Shown: piece by piece, positions 8,116 through 17,501 of the stretch
How the letters are laid out: each line of letters opens with the position of its first letter
Numbering within the stretch: the first letter of the stretch is position 1
Source of the DNA: Candidatus Omnitrophota bacterium
GTDB lineage: Bacteria > Omnitrophota > Gorgyraeia > Zapsychrales > Zapsychraceae
Reading direction: 5' to 3'
Assembly (NCBI GenBank): GCA_020632495.1
Contig: JACKFL010000005.1
Span: 1,922,001 to 1,986,000 of the forward strand
DNA length: 64,000 nt
Notes under the pieces: generated by a model
What the model was told of the DNA's origin: nothing
The model's input: only the letters and a program-made list of their open reading frames with translations
Database searches by the model: none
Translations under genes and position numbers: made by a program

Positions 8116-9154
8116 AACCGAACACAACATCGATATCGAAGAGTCCAAGTCCGGGGAACAACAGCTGCCGGAGGAGAGTCTGGGGCAGCAATCGGCCGTC
8201 ACGCCGGTTTCTGAACCGCCGGCATCCGGTATTTCGGTGCGCAAAGGTTTGATACTCAAAAACCGCCGCGTCGAGCAGGGCCTTTCCTTAGAGGCCGTGC
8301 ACGAGACGACCAAGATTCCTTTGGATGCGCTGAAGGCCATCGAAGACGACTATACGATCGGGACCTTGTCGCCGTTCTATATCAGAGGCTTTGTGAAGAT
8401 ATACGCCAAGTATCTTAATATTGATGTCTCCGAAGTCCTTGACGACTTTCAAAAGGAAGCCTTGCCCAAGGTCACTAAGCAGGAAGTGGACACCGACTTC
8501 GAATTCAAGCTTAAACAAACGCTCAAGAAATATTTAACCCATCAACGGCGCAAGCAAATCATGACCGTGCTGGGTTTCTTGCTTTTTTGCTTCGTGCTGT
8601 TCCACGCCATTACGTTCATGACGAAGGCGTTCAGAAACCGTAAACCCAAGGAAACGGTGCGGGTCAAGCCCGAGCCGGTCGCCGTGGCGGTGACCCCGGC
8701 CCCGGTGCGCAACGAACCCGCCGTGGCTCCGAAGCCGAAAGCCGCTCCGGTGCCGATTCCAAAACCGGAAGTAGCGCCGCCCGCTCCGCAGGTCACCGCG
8801 CCCCGGCCCAAGCCCATCGTGAAACCCGCTCCGCAAGCCGCTTCCACGGCCGCGCCGGCTGTGGTGGTTTCGCCGCCGGTGGAATCGCCGCAAAAGGACG
8901 TGCGCCTTACGGTCAGGGCGCAGAAAGACAGTTGGCTGCGCGTCAAGGCCGACGACAAGACGGTCTTTCAATCCACGCTGGCCAAGGGCGCGGTGGAGAC
9001 CTGGCAGGCTGATAGCGAAATCGTAATTAAAGGAAAAAACATCATACATTTGGAATTTGAATTGAACGGCAAGTTGATCGGCACACTTGGCCGCAAGAAT
9101 CGTAAGGCCAAAAGCGTGACATTTACTAAAGACGGATTGTCGGTTACGAAGTGA
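8108..9154 (+). CDS. rodZ: RodZ-like helix-turn-helix membrane protein
   Basis: About 348 residues. RodZ links the MreB cytoskeleton to the cell-shape machinery. Order: an Xre-type helix-turn-helix (about 40-110, RRVEQGLSLEAVHETTKI and FYIRGFVKIYAKYLN), a basic stretch, one membrane helix (VLGFLLFCFVLFHAITF), a Pro/Ala/Val/Lys-rich periplasmic linker of about 85 residues, and a C-terminal DUF4115-like beta domain (LTVRAQKDSWLRVKADD). Several starts are possible: GTG 8099, ATG 8102 and ATG 8108. ATG 8108 has AGGG eight bases upstream and overlaps the ftsK stop, implying translational coupling. Confidence 0.85.
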   Translation: MSKTEHNIDIEESKSGEQQLPEESLGQQSAVTPVSEPPASGISVRKGLILKNRRVEQGLSLEAVHETTKIPLDALKAIEDDYTIGTLSPFYIRGFVKIYAKYLNIDVSEVLDDFQKEALPKVTKQEVDTDFEFKLKQTLKKYLTHQRRKQIMTVLGFLLFCFVLFHAITFMTKAFRNRKPKETVRVKPEPVAVAVTPAPVRNEPAVAPKPKAAPVPIPKPEVAPPAPQVTAPRPKPIVKPAPQAASTAAPAVVVSPPVESPQKDVRLTVRAQKDSWLRVKADDKTVFQSTLAKGAVETWQADSEIVIKGKNIIHLEFELNGKLIGTLGRKNRKAKSVTFTKDGLSVTK

Positions 9155-9174
9155 CGGATGATTGACGGCGGCGC

Positions 9175-10491
9175 ATGACCATGATTGAGCGAACGAAGAC
9201 GACCAAAGATTTTATGAAGGAACGTGTCACGCAGGGGCAGAAGATCGGTTTGATCAATCTCGGCTGCGCCCGGAACACGGTGGATTCTCAAACCATACTC
9301 AGCAATTTGAAGCGTCAGGGGCACCGGATCGTCGACATTGAAGATTCCGAGGTGGCGATTGTCAATACCTGCGCGTTTATCGATGAGGCGAAACAGGAAT
9401 CCCTCGATACGATCGTGGATCTTTTGGAGCTGAAGAAGCAGGGCAAGATTAAACGGGTTATCGTCGCCGGCTGCCTCGCTCAGCGCTACCATAAAGAGTT
9501 AGCTGAGGAATTCAAGGATATCGACGCGATTATCGGAGCGCAGCGGCTGGACCGGACTTCGGTGCCGTCCGATGTCACGCTGACGCCGGCCCACTTCGCG
9601 TATGTGAAGATCAGTGAAAGTTGTTATAACAAGTGCAGTTTTTGCATCATTCCCAAGATCAAAGGGAAGTTTGTTTCACGGACGATTGAAAGCGTCGTCG
9701 AAGAAGTCCAACAGCTGGACCGCCGCGGGGTTTCCGAAATAAATATTATCGGTCAGGATATTACAGCCTATGGCATGGACATTTACCATGAGCTGAGTCT
9801 GGCCCGGCTGCTGAAGGAATTGGTGAAGGTCACCAACAACATTCGTTGGATACGTCTGCTGTACGCATTTCCCGCGCATGTCACCGATGAACTGATCGAC
9901 GTGATTGCGCAGGAAGATAAAATTTGTAAGTATATCGATATCCCTCTGCAGCACATCAGTGATCATATCCTGCGGGACATGAACCGGAATATCAGCACGC
10001 AGGGTACGATTGATCTCATGCGAAAATTCAAGACGAAAATCCCGAACGGCAGTCTGCGGACAACCTTTATCCTCGGTTTGCCCGGAGAATCGGACGCGGA
10101 CTTTGACGAGTTGAAGGAATTTGTCCGCGCCACCCGTTTTGAAAAGATGGGGACTTTCCTGTACTCACGTGAAGACAATACGCCGGCGGCGGCCATGCCG
10201 AATCAGGTTCCGGACAAGGTCAAGAAGGAGCGGATGGACGAGCTGATGCGCATTCAGCAGGAAATATCGGAGGAACTTCAGGCCGCTTACGTTGGGCGGA
10301 CCCTGGAGGTGCTCATCGATGAGCAGCAACAAAATGAGGAAGGCCTGTACCTGGGCCGTAGTCAGTACGACGCTCCGGAAGTGGACGGGCTGGTTTATGT
10401 TCAATCGGCGCGGCCGTTGCGTGCCGGGGAATTTGTTCAGGTAAAGATTCTCGACGCATTGGCGTACGACTTAGTGGGAGAAGCTCTATGA
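9175..10491 (+). CDS. rimO: Ribosomal protein S12 methylthiotransferase RimO
   Basis: 438 residues. RimO is a radical-SAM enzyme that adds a methylthio group to an aspartate of ribosomal protein S12. Visible: the N-terminal UPF0004 domain with cysteines in INLGCARNTVDSQ, VNTCAF and VAGCLAQ that bind the auxiliary Fe-S cluster; the radical-SAM triad C150-C154-C157 (CYNKCSFC); and a C-terminal TRAM-like domain. INLGCARN and the long PLQHISDHILRDMNR motif favour RimO over MiaB. The start is uncertain: ATG 9175, 9181 or 9214 are all in frame, and a typical RimO would begin nearer the last. Confidence 0.92.
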   Translation: MTMIERTKTTKDFMKERVTQGQKIGLINLGCARNTVDSQTILSNLKRQGHRIVDIEDSEVAIVNTCAFIDEAKQESLDTIVDLLELKKQGKIKRVIVAGCLAQRYHKELAEEFKDIDAIIGAQRLDRTSVPSDVTLTPAHFAYVKISESCYNKCSFCIIPKIKGKFVSRTIESVVEEVQQLDRRGVSEINIIGQDITAYGMDIYHELSLARLLKELVKVTNNIRWIRLLYAFPAHVTDELIDVIAQEDKICKYIDIPLQHISDHILRDMNRNISTQGTIDLMRKFKTKIPNGSLRTTFILGLPGESDADFDELKEFVRATRFEKMGTFLYSREDNTPAAAMPNQVPDKVKKERMDELMRIQQEISEELQAAYVGRTLEVLIDEQQQNEEGLYLGRSQYDAPEVDGLVYVQSARPLRAGEFVQVKILDALAYDLVGEAL

Positions 10492-11075
10492 GACCTTTAT
10501 TTTTGTCGCCCAACACTCTGACGATTTCGCGTATTGTGTTGACGTTCTTTTTCATTCTGGCCATGTGTGCCGAGGGATTCATTTTTAAGCTGCTGGGCGC
10601 CATTATTTTCTTTCTGGCCTCATTTACCGACTACTACGACGGTTATATCGCCAAGAAACACAAGATGGTCTCCGATTTCGGTAAGTTGATGGATCCCATC
10701 GCCGACAAGTTCCTGATGTTGTCGGCGTTCCTGGTGTTCGTCAAGATGGGCATTGTGCCGGTTATTGCCTTTCTGATCATTTTCGGCCGGGAAGTGTTCA
10801 TCACTTTTATGCGGCTTTACGCCAAACATAAAGGGCACATCCTGGCGGCGGAGAAATTCGGCAAGTATAAAACGGTGTCCCAAGTCTTTTGCTCGGGAGC
10901 GATTCTCATTTATGTCGTGCTGCGCTCGGCTGATTCGACCAACAGCTGGAGCGATCTGACGATCAGTCGATGGCAGGAATTTATCGATTTCACCATTATG
11001 GTGGCGGTGCTGATGACGCTGGCTTCTGGCCTTTCATACTACGCCAACAATAAACAGGTGTTCCGTCCCCAATGA
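10488..11075 (+). CDS. pgsA: CDP-diacylglycerol-glycerol-3-phosphate 3-phosphatidyltransferase
   Basis: 195 residues, integral membrane. It makes phosphatidylglycerol phosphate from CDP-diacylglycerol and glycerol 3-phosphate. The CDP-alcohol phosphotransferase signature is visible as DYYDG, then G and D-x3-D spaced as in FGKLMDPIADK; the usual AR after DG reads AK here. Start ATGA overlaps the rimO stop by 4 nt, and its own stop overlaps pgpA. The pgsA-pgpA pairing supports the pathway assignment. Confidence 0.92.
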   Translation: MRPLFLSPNTLTISRIVLTFFFILAMCAEGFIFKLLGAIIFFLASFTDYYDGYIAKKHKMVSDFGKLMDPIADKFLMLSAFLVFVKMGIVPVIAFLIIFGREVFITFMRLYAKHKGHILAAEKFGKYKTVSQVFCSGAILIYVVLRSADSTNSWSDLTISRWQEFIDFTIMVAVLMTLASGLSYYANNKQVFRPQ

Positions 11076-11527
11076 CAGCAAATTTTATAAAGATATCTTC
11101 GACATTCTTCTACATGGGCAATTCACCCGTCGCGCCGGGCACGTTGGCCAGTTTTGCGGGAGCGTTGGTGGCGATTATCCTGTGGAATATGCCTTTCACG
11201 TACGCGACGGTGACGATATTCGTTACCGTACTCGGCCTTTTGGTCAGCGGCCCGATGGAGGACATGCTTAAATCCAAGGACCCGTCCTGCGTGGTGATCG
11301 ACGAAGTATCCGGCATATTGATTGCCTTGTTTTTGCTGCCGCTAGACTGGCCGGTGCTGGTAACCGCTTTTTTTCTGTTTCGCGCTTTGGATATGTTTAA
11401 GCTCTATCCGGTCAATCAAATGGAGAAGTTTGAGGGAGGTCTCGGCATCATGATGGATGATATCGTCGCCGGGGTCTACACCAATATTGTCATGCACATC
11501 GCGATCCGATGGGCGGGCATTGTTTAA
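11072..11527 (+). CDS. pgpA: Phosphatidylglycerophosphatase A
   Basis: 151 residues with three or four hydrophobic helices. It dephosphorylates phosphatidylglycerol phosphate to phosphatidylglycerol, the step after PgsA. The family signature near the N-terminus is present (MGNSPVAPGTLASFAG), together with VVIDEVSGI and the acidic MDDIVAG near the C-terminus that form the metal site. The start overlaps pgsA by 4 nt, so the two are very probably co-translated. Confidence 0.92.
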   Translation: MTANFIKISSTFFYMGNSPVAPGTLASFAGALVAIILWNMPFTYATVTIFVTVLGLLVSGPMEDMLKSKDPSCVVIDEVSGILIALFLLPLDWPVLVTAFFLFRALDMFKLYPVNQMEKFEGGLGIMMDDIVAGVYTNIVMHIAIRWAGIV

Positions 11528-11540
11528 TGGAGGTAAGGAC

Positions 11541-12332
11541 ATGCGTACATCAAATCCGGTTTTAAACGACAACGCCTTTGATCAGGCGCGCAATTTTTCG
11601 GTAGGCGAAAACATGACCGTTCAAGGGACGGTCAATAAGACGTTTGCCTTGTTTGCCCTTATGCTGATGACAGCCAGCTGGGTTTGGACCAAGTTTTATG
11701 CGATCGCCCAGCCTCTGATCGAAGGGTCACCCTACGGCGGCTCACCCCACACGCCGCAATTCGTCGGTGTGGCCATGTTCGGCGGAGCGATCGGGGGATT
11801 TATCATGGCCCTGGTCACCACCTTTAAGAAGGATTGGTCTCCGGTCACGGCCCCGGCTTATGCCTTGCTGGAAGGGCTGTTTATCGGCGGGATATCCGCT
11901 TTCTTTGAATTGCAGTATCCCGGAATCGTTATCCAGGCCGTCGGTCTGACCTTCGGGACGCTGTTTGCGCTCCTGTTGGTCTACAAGTCGGGCCTGATTC
12001 AGGTGACGCATAAGTTCCGCATGGGGATCGCGGCGGCTACCGGAGCGATCATGATTTTCTATCTGGTGGTTTGGATCGCGGGCTTCTTCGGGGCCAATTT
12101 GTTTTACGATATGCGCTGGGGAAGCAGTCCGGTGGGTATCGGTTTCAGTTTAGTGGTTGTCACAATCGCGGCGCTTAATCTGGTGCTGGATTTTGATTTT
12201 ATAGAACGCGGTTCGCAAAGTGGTGTGCCCAAGTACATGGAGTGGTACGGTGCCTTCGGGTTGATGGTCACTCTGGTCTGGTTGTACATCGAAATATTGC
12301 GCCTTTTGGCTAAATTGAGAAACAGGAGATAG
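11541..12332 (+). CDS. Bax inhibitor-1/YccA-family membrane protein
   Basis: 263 residues with about seven membrane helices. It begins MRTSNPVLNDNAF, the typical opening of the BaxI_1 (YccA-like) group, and contains the helix-rich core and the acidic LVLDFDFIERG motif near the end. Family members are implicated in membrane stress or calcium leak; the substrate here is unknown. A GGAGG sequence precedes ATG 11541, so the upstream open frame to 11457 is not used. It lies 13 bp after pgpA and 8 bp before the next gene, in the same operon. Confidence 0.88.
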   Translation: MRTSNPVLNDNAFDQARNFSVGENMTVQGTVNKTFALFALMLMTASWVWTKFYAIAQPLIEGSPYGGSPHTPQFVGVAMFGGAIGGFIMALVTTFKKDWSPVTAPAYALLEGLFIGGISAFFELQYPGIVIQAVGLTFGTLFALLLVYKSGLIQVTHKFRMGIAAATGAIMIFYLVVWIAGFFGANLFYDMRWGSSPVGIGFSLVVVTIAALNLVLDFDFIERGSQSGVPKYMEWYGAFGLMVTLVWLYIEILRLLAKLRNRR

Positions 12333-12340
12333 GATTCGCC

Positions 12341-13774
12341 ATGTCACCGATTATGACCAAAGACGAGGTGCGCGACCACTTCGATCAGATCGCGCCCAAT
12401 TACGATTACTGGAAGAAGAAAAACTCTTACTACTACAACACGTTGAAGCTTTTCATTTCACGGATTATCCCCAAGGGCGCCTCGGTGTTGGAATTCGGGT
12501 GCGGAACCGGGGAGATCCTCGCACATATGGAACCCTCCCGTGGGGTCGGGGTGGACATCAGCGAGGAGATGATAAGCCGGGCCCGGGAGAAATACCCGCA
12601 ATATGAATTTCTGCATGCCCCCTGCGAGGACGTTAAGCTCGAGGAAAAGTTTGACTATATCATCATGGTCGATGTCGTGGACCACGTTTATGACGTGCAG
12701 GATGTGTTCCGCAGCGCCTACCGGTTCTGCAAGCCGACCACCAAGATTATTTTGACGACGATTAATCCGTGGTGGGATCCGATTCTCAATCTTATGGAAA
12801 AGATGGGCGCCAAAATGCCCGAGGGGCCGCACAACTTTATCGAGCGCCGCAGTATGGAGAAGATGTTAAATCTGCTGGACTTATCGGTGAGTTATCACGG
12901 CCACTTGTTGTTGTTTCCCAAATACGTTCCGGTGCTGGGCTATCTCGCCAATTGGGTCGGGACAAGGTTGTGGCCGTTCAGTAAAATGGCCTCCACCCAG
13001 TATCTGGTCATTCAGCCTTTGCAGGAGAATACGACTGATTTGGGCTACGGGTGTTCGGTGGTGATCCCCTGCTACAACGAGGAAGGCAATGTCGAGAGCG
13101 CCGTCCGTCGTGTGCCGCACATGGGAAAGCGGACCGAGATTATCGTGGTTAACGACGGCAGTACCGACGGGACCGCCGATAAGGTCCGGTCCCTGCAAGG
13201 CGAATTCCCCAACCTCAAACTCATCGACTACAGCCCGAACCGGGGCAAAGGGCAGGCGGTGAAGGCCGGTTTCGACGCGGCAGAAGAAGAAGTGATTATG
13301 ATCCTGGATGCGGATGTATCGACGCCGCCCGAGGAGATGCCCCGTTTTTTTGAGCCGTTAAATAAGGGGATGTGCCAGTTTGTCAACGGGACCCGTCTGG
13401 TCTATCCGATGGAGGACCAGGCGATGCGGATGGCCAACCTCCTGGGAAACAAACTCTTCGGCTGGCTGATGAGCTTTATCACCCAACAGGATCTGACGGA
13501 CACGCTGTGCGGGACCAAGGCGCTGTACAAACGGGATTACAAGCGCATGAAGTGGGGCAAGGACAAATGGGGAGACTTTGATTTGCTCTTCGGTGCCGCC
13601 AAGATGGGCAGCAAGATCATGGAAGTTCCTGTCCACTACAAGTCCCGGATTTCCGGCGAATCCAAGATGCGCTCACTCCAGCACGGCCTTCACCTGCTGC
13701 AGGCCTGTTGGCGCGGGTTTCTCGAATTGGTTCTTATTCCGCCGCGTGACTTTTACATCAAACGGGAAGAATAG
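12341..13774 (+). CDS. Fusion: SAM methyltransferase plus GT2 glycosyltransferase
   Basis: 477 residues with two catalytic domains in one uninterrupted frame. Residues about 1-220 are a class I methyltransferase with the SAM motif VLEFGCGTGEIL and the post-I motif GVGVDISEEMI. Residues about 232-477 are a family 2 glycosyltransferase of the dolichyl/polyprenyl-phosphate sugar synthase type, with VVIPCYNEEGNVESAV, VVNDGSTDGT and the metal-binding DADVSTP. The end is a short basic/hydrophobic tail. The start has AGGAG upstream. Polyprenyl-phosphate sugar synthesis coupled to a methylation is an inference; neighbours are other methyltransferases and a GT-C-like protein that could use such a lipid-linked sugar. 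Confidence 0.85.
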   Translation: MSPIMTKDEVRDHFDQIAPNYDYWKKKNSYYYNTLKLFISRIIPKGASVLEFGCGTGEILAHMEPSRGVGVDISEEMISRAREKYPQYEFLHAPCEDVKLEEKFDYIIMVDVVDHVYDVQDVFRSAYRFCKPTTKIILTTINPWWDPILNLMEKMGAKMPEGPHNFIERRSMEKMLNLLDLSVSYHGHLLLFPKYVPVLGYLANWVGTRLWPFSKMASTQYLVIQPLQENTTDLGYGCSVVIPCYNEEGNVESAVRRVPHMGKRTEIIVVNDGSTDGTADKVRSLQGEFPNLKLIDYSPNRGKGQAVKAGFDAAEEEVIMILDADVSTPPEEMPRFFEPLNKGMCQFVNGTRLVYPMEDQAMRMANLLGNKLFGWLMSFITQQDLTDTLCGTKALYKRDYKRMKWGKDKWGDFDLLFGAAKMGSKIMEVPVHYKSRISGESKMRSLQHGLHLLQACWRGFLELVLIPPRDFYIKREE

Positions 13775-13776
13775 TC

Positions 13777-14502
13777 ATGTCCGACGATCGTCTTAAAAAC
13801 GAAATTGAGCATGGCAAACTGCTTCGTCAGTCCTGGTCCGGACAATTTTGGTACTGGGAGACGCCGGCCGGAAAGCGGCGTTTTCTGCGACGGCTTAAAC
13901 TCATAACTTCCCATATCAAGCCGGATATGAAAGTCTTGGAATTGGGATGCGGAGTAGGCTACTTTACAGAATATTTAGCGCAAACGAACGCGTATATAGT
14001 TGCCAATGATATATCTCCAGATCTTCTGGATGTCGCCAAAAGTCGTGTGGTTGCCACGAACGTCGAGTTTAAAGTGGAGAATGCCTATGACTTGACGTAC
14101 TCAGATGATACATTTGATTCGGTTGTCGGTAGTTCGGTTGTTCATCATTTGGAGTTGGAAGATGCCGTCAAGGAATGTTTCCGCGTATTGAAGCCCGGCG
14201 GTTCCATATATTTTGCCGAACCCAACCTGATGAATCCCCATGTTTTCTTAGAACGTAGCCATAAAGTCATTCGACGTATGGCGAACGTCAGTCCTAATGA
14301 AACGGCTTTTCTCCGAGGTTCTTTACACAAGGTTTTGGCGGCACACAAATTCAGGAATATTTCCATAGTGCCGTTTGATTTTCTTCATCCTTTAACGCCT
14401 CCGCCATTGATTCCGTTTGTTGAGAACGTTGGTCGTTACTTGGAGCGTATTCCGATCCTGAAAGAGTTCTCAGGATCGCTTTTCATCACAGCACAAAAAT
14501 AG
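13777..14502 (+). CDS. Class I SAM-dependent methyltransferase
   Basis: 241 residues. SAM-binding motif VLELGCGVGYFTEYLA near residue 50, then NDISPDLL, and the central motif DSVVGSSVVHHLE followed by FRVLKPGGSIYF, a typical small-molecule or lipid methyltransferase arrangement. The substrate cannot be told; quinone-type and sugar methyltransferases share these motifs. It starts 2 bp after the fusion gene, so is co-transcribed with it. From about its middle, base composition becomes more A+T rich than in upstream genes. Confidence 0.85.
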   Translation: MSDDRLKNEIEHGKLLRQSWSGQFWYWETPAGKRRFLRRLKLITSHIKPDMKVLELGCGVGYFTEYLAQTNAYIVANDISPDLLDVAKSRVVATNVEFKVENAYDLTYSDDTFDSVVGSSVVHHLELEDAVKECFRVLKPGGSIYFAEPNLMNPHVFLERSHKVIRRMANVSPNETAFLRGSLHKVLAAHKFRNISIVPFDFLHPLTPPPLIPFVENVGRYLERIPILKEFSGSLFITAQK

Positions 14503-14529
14503 TTGTACCATAGTTAACATTAGGTTCCT

Positions 14530-15324
14530 GTGTCGAGTATAAAACAAAAGATAAGATCTTGGTTGACGCTTCCCGAAGTCCGGGAGATAGAAGATCTCGA
14601 CGATCCGAATACCTCCGAACTTCACAGGCGCATTATTCGTAGTAAGCCGTTTCTAAGAAATATCTACTTAGATAACTATCGGGTCCTCGAAAAGGCAATG
14701 GCTGGGCTAGGTAGGTCAGTGTGCGTAGAGTTGGGGAGTGGCGGAGGATTTATCAAAGATATTCTGCCGAATGTTATTACATCGGACGTTCTTGTGTTAC
14801 AAAATCTGAATGTGTGTTTCTCCGGAGAGGCCATCCCATTTAAAGAGGAATCCGTCGATATTTTCTTCATGATAGATGTATTCCATCATATCAAACAACC
14901 ACGACTGGTACTCAATGAAATGCAGCGATGTTTACGTCCGGGAGGGAAAATTCTGATGATTGAACCGGCCAATACACCGTGGGGAAGATTCATCTTTCAG
15001 AATTTTCATCATGAACAATTTAATCCGGATGCTGGATGGTGTATTGAAGGAGATGGTCCGATGTCAGACGCCAACGGTGCTCAGCCCTGGATTATTTTTT
15101 CCCGCGACAGGGAGCGATTTATGCAAGAATATCCCGCATTCAGCATAAATAGTTTTAGGTGCCATACTCCACTGCGTTATCTGCTTAGTGGGGGGGTCTC
15201 CATGCGTCAACTTTTACCAAACTTTACTTATCCTTTGATCTGCCTTATTGAGATTATTCTTTCCCCTCTAAATCCATACTTGGGAATGTTTTGCACTATT
15301 GAACTCGTTAAATCTCGCGCGTAA
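14530..15324 (+). CDS. SAM-dependent methyltransferase-like protein
   Basis: 264 residues. The nucleotide-binding glycine motif is present as VCVELGSGGGFIKDI near residue 65, followed by FMIDVFHHIKQPRLVLNEM and CLRPGGKILMIEP, which are class I methyltransferase features. The second acidic motif is less clear, with no obvious DxS/T after strand 2. The start is GTG, 28 bp after the previous methyltransferase, with only a short AGG upstream. It ends immediately before a convergent gene. Substrate unknown; probable glycan or glycolipid modification by context. Lower GC than the core genes. Confidence 0.75.
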   Translation: MSSIKQKIRSWLTLPEVREIEDLDDPNTSELHRRIIRSKPFLRNIYLDNYRVLEKAMAGLGRSVCVELGSGGGFIKDILPNVITSDVLVLQNLNVCFSGEAIPFKEESVDIFFMIDVFHHIKQPRLVLNEMQRCLRPGGKILMIEPANTPWGRFIFQNFHHEQFNPDAGWCIEGDGPMSDANGAQPWIIFSRDRERFMQEYPAFSINSFRCHTPLRYLLSGGVSMRQLLPNFTYPLICLIEIILSPLNPYLGMFCTIELVKSRA

Positions 15325-16743
15325 TTATGAGATTCTCCGGGTATGGTTTAAAGCCGAGAAATTGGACAGTACAACATATTGCACTGCGAGGGGAAAGAAA
15401 TGAAGGAATAACCGTGATAAAGTCGTGATATTCTTTTCACCAGCGATCCATACGTAATTCGTTGAGAAAAGAGCGGTAGCGGTATAGAGTCCGATAAACA
15501 GGAACAAACTGATCAACAGAATATATGTTTCTGCCGATTGTTTTCTTCCAAAGCTCAATATGAAGCTCATAAGGGCTGCCAGCCAAATCAAGTTCCAGTT
15601 TCCCGTAAAGAACATATTATCCCGATACGTTAGAATCACATCCGGCAACAAGGCGAGATTGCGGAGATCTAGTTCGAACCCGGTTTTGTCAATGGCTCCG
15701 GATCCATCTTTCAAAGCCCCATAAACAATTTTAACAAAATGATACCAGCCGCAGATCAATCCGCTGGGTATGATGAACCTCATGAAATTTTGCACTGTAG
15801 CTAGAAAATTGGTGCGATAGAGGTAAATTGAAGATAATCCAAGCAGTGTCGTATAAATCGATAAGAATGCAGTGCCTTCCAATTTAGTAAAACTTCCAAG
15901 CCCGGCAAGAAAACCAGCTAAAATCAAGAATCGGGGATTCCGGCTTTTGAACCACAATGCGATCGCCATTATGGTGCAGCAATTGTAATACATGAGGTGT
16001 ATGTCTCGGTACGATATGGAGGCATGAAAAACAATCAAATTGCTGGTCAGTAGCAACGCTAACCCGGCGGATGCCCATTTCCAGTTAGAACAAGCTTTGA
16101 GAAAATAATAATGAACGACAGTGAAAGCCAAGAGTATGACGGGAAAGACTATTTTAACCCATGCATCATGCCAGTAGCCAAGGTTGAGAGCGGTCCAAGT
16201 TTCGGAAAAGGCGACGAGGAGGGGATATGTTTTATGAGGCAGCATCGCCAGGCTGGGAGGTCTATCCTCGAAGAAAAATAACTTTGCTTTATACGCTACG
16301 GTGGCCATGGCGTCATATGTCATGATTGGCAGTGTCAATGCTTTGATGACGACCAAAATTAAACTTACGATGATATATAGCCAGATAATGCTCCAAAGGG
16401 ATTTTTCTAGGAGGCTCATCCGACCATCGACGGTTTGTCCTAGAAAAAGAGGAGCCATATCAGTTGGCTCCTCCGCAGATTTTCTCAGGAAATTCCAAAG
16501 ATGTATGGCGCATGATATGCCCAACAGTGGTAAACTTGTGGTCAATCTTGAAATAGAAAATCCCAACGTATACAGCAATAGCATCCACAGAACAACGCCT
16601 CCCAATCCTATGCCGTAACTGAGACTATAATTAAGAAGCCGCGGGAGCGGTTTACGGAAAGTTGCACAGAGTACGGCCTGCCCCACAATGAGTGGGATGG
16701 CGATGCTGATGCCAAGGTTCAGAGATGCGATGAATTCGTTCAT
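15325..16743 (-). CDS. Polytopic membrane protein, probable GT-C-type glycosyltransferase
   Basis: 472 residues with about eleven hydrophobic helices. After the first helices there is a conserved-looking loop with YDAMATVAYKAKLFF and HKTYPLL, which resembles the first periplasmic loop of GT-C enzymes that take sugars from polyprenyl phosphates (the ArnT/PMT type usually has an acidic DE or DA pair here). That identity is inferred, not certain. Its start overlaps the stop of the upstream partner gene by 4 nt. It converges on the methyltransferase at 14530 with no gap. Base composition is A+T rich relative to most of the window. Confidence 0.6.
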   Translation of the reverse strand: MNEFIASLNLGISIAIPLIVGQAVLCATFRKPLPRLLNYSLSYGIGLGGVVLWMLLLYTLGFSISRLTTSLPLLGISCAIHLWNFLRKSAEEPTDMAPLFLGQTVDGRMSLLEKSLWSIIWLYIIVSLILVVIKALTLPIMTYDAMATVAYKAKLFFFEDRPPSLAMLPHKTYPLLVAFSETWTALNLGYWHDAWVKIVFPVILLAFTVVHYYFLKACSNWKWASAGLALLLTSNLIVFHASISYRDIHLMYYNCCTIMAIALWFKSRNPRFLILAGFLAGLGSFTKLEGTAFLSIYTTLLGLSSIYLYRTNFLATVQNFMRFIIPSGLICGWYHFVKIVYGALKDGSGAIDKTGFELDLRNLALLPDVILTYRDNMFFTGNWNLIWLAALMSFILSFGRKQSAETYILLISLFLFIGLYTATALFSTNYVWIAGEKNITTLSRLFLHFFPLAVQYVVLSNFSALNHTRRIS

Positions 16744-17501
16744 TTAGTATTCGGTTTTTCGGCAGTTAGTACAAACATGCCTTCGGGACTACGCGTGACA
16801 ACGGTTTCATTCGCCGGAATTCGTTCGTCGACGTTTCGGATGTGGTAGTAGAGTCTTATATCAGCAGGGGCCCGAACATTGTGGTACAAGTTGACTGTTG
16901 GATACATATGAAAAAGCAGAATGGCTCGTCGGGTAAGGTGGGAATCTTCGGAAAATACGATATCCGTTTCAATATCCGCGGTGTGTCTTCCTTCCAGTTG
17001 CTGGCATGCTGATATAGCAAATTGATAGGGAACGCCAAAAATGATAGCGTTTCGGTCAACGATACTTTTGCCGCTATAGAGATGTATGTCTTCCCTCACA
17101 TCAGCGATACGCATCGCCATATCCGATAGGGCCAACGTTGCTATGGCAAAAACAACTGTGATTCGCGTTATGTCCGGAAGGATTTGAATCATGGATTCAA
17201 ATGAAAGCCGATGAACGATCTTAAATATGAAGGTGGAGATGAGAATACTGCCATATAGGGCCAGGCAAATCATTTTCATTGGATGCATGGAGCCTAACTG
17301 CATAACATGAAAAATATTGTAACCTGGATTATAAAGGAGATCTGAGAATATTTTCAGTAATTGAAAGAGAGGAATGTCTGCGTAGCGGCAGATGAACACA
17401 AGAGCTATGAGGCAGACAAGGCAGTGTGACCAGAAAACAATCTTGAGTATATCTTTTGTTGGAATGAGTTGGTGTCGCATGGCTTCGGGCCTGTTGTCCA
17501 T
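16740..17501 (-). CDS. Hypothetical membrane protein, partner of the GT-C-like protein
   Basis: 253 residues. Three membrane helices lie in the first 140 residues (near 15-38, 60-88 and 105-130), followed by a soluble C-terminal domain of about 110 residues. Not recognised. The 4-nt overlap with the GT-C-like gene suggests the two products work together, perhaps on a surface glycan. The start is uncertain: ATG 17501 or ATG 17480 (MRHQLIPTK); neither has a good ribosome binding site. It shares the A+T-rich composition of this block. Confidence 0.55.
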   Translation of the reverse strand: MDNRPEAMRHQLIPTKDILKIVFWSHCLVCLIALVFICRYADIPLFQLLKIFSDLLYNPGYNIFHVMQLGSMHPMKMICLALYGSILISTFIFKIVHRLSFESMIQILPDITRITVVFAIATLALSDMAMRIADVREDIHLYSGKSIVDRNAIIFGVPYQFAISACQQLEGRHTADIETDIVFSEDSHLTRRAILLFHMYPTVNLYHNVRAPADIRLYYHIRNVDERIPANETVVTRSPEGMFVLTAEKPNTK

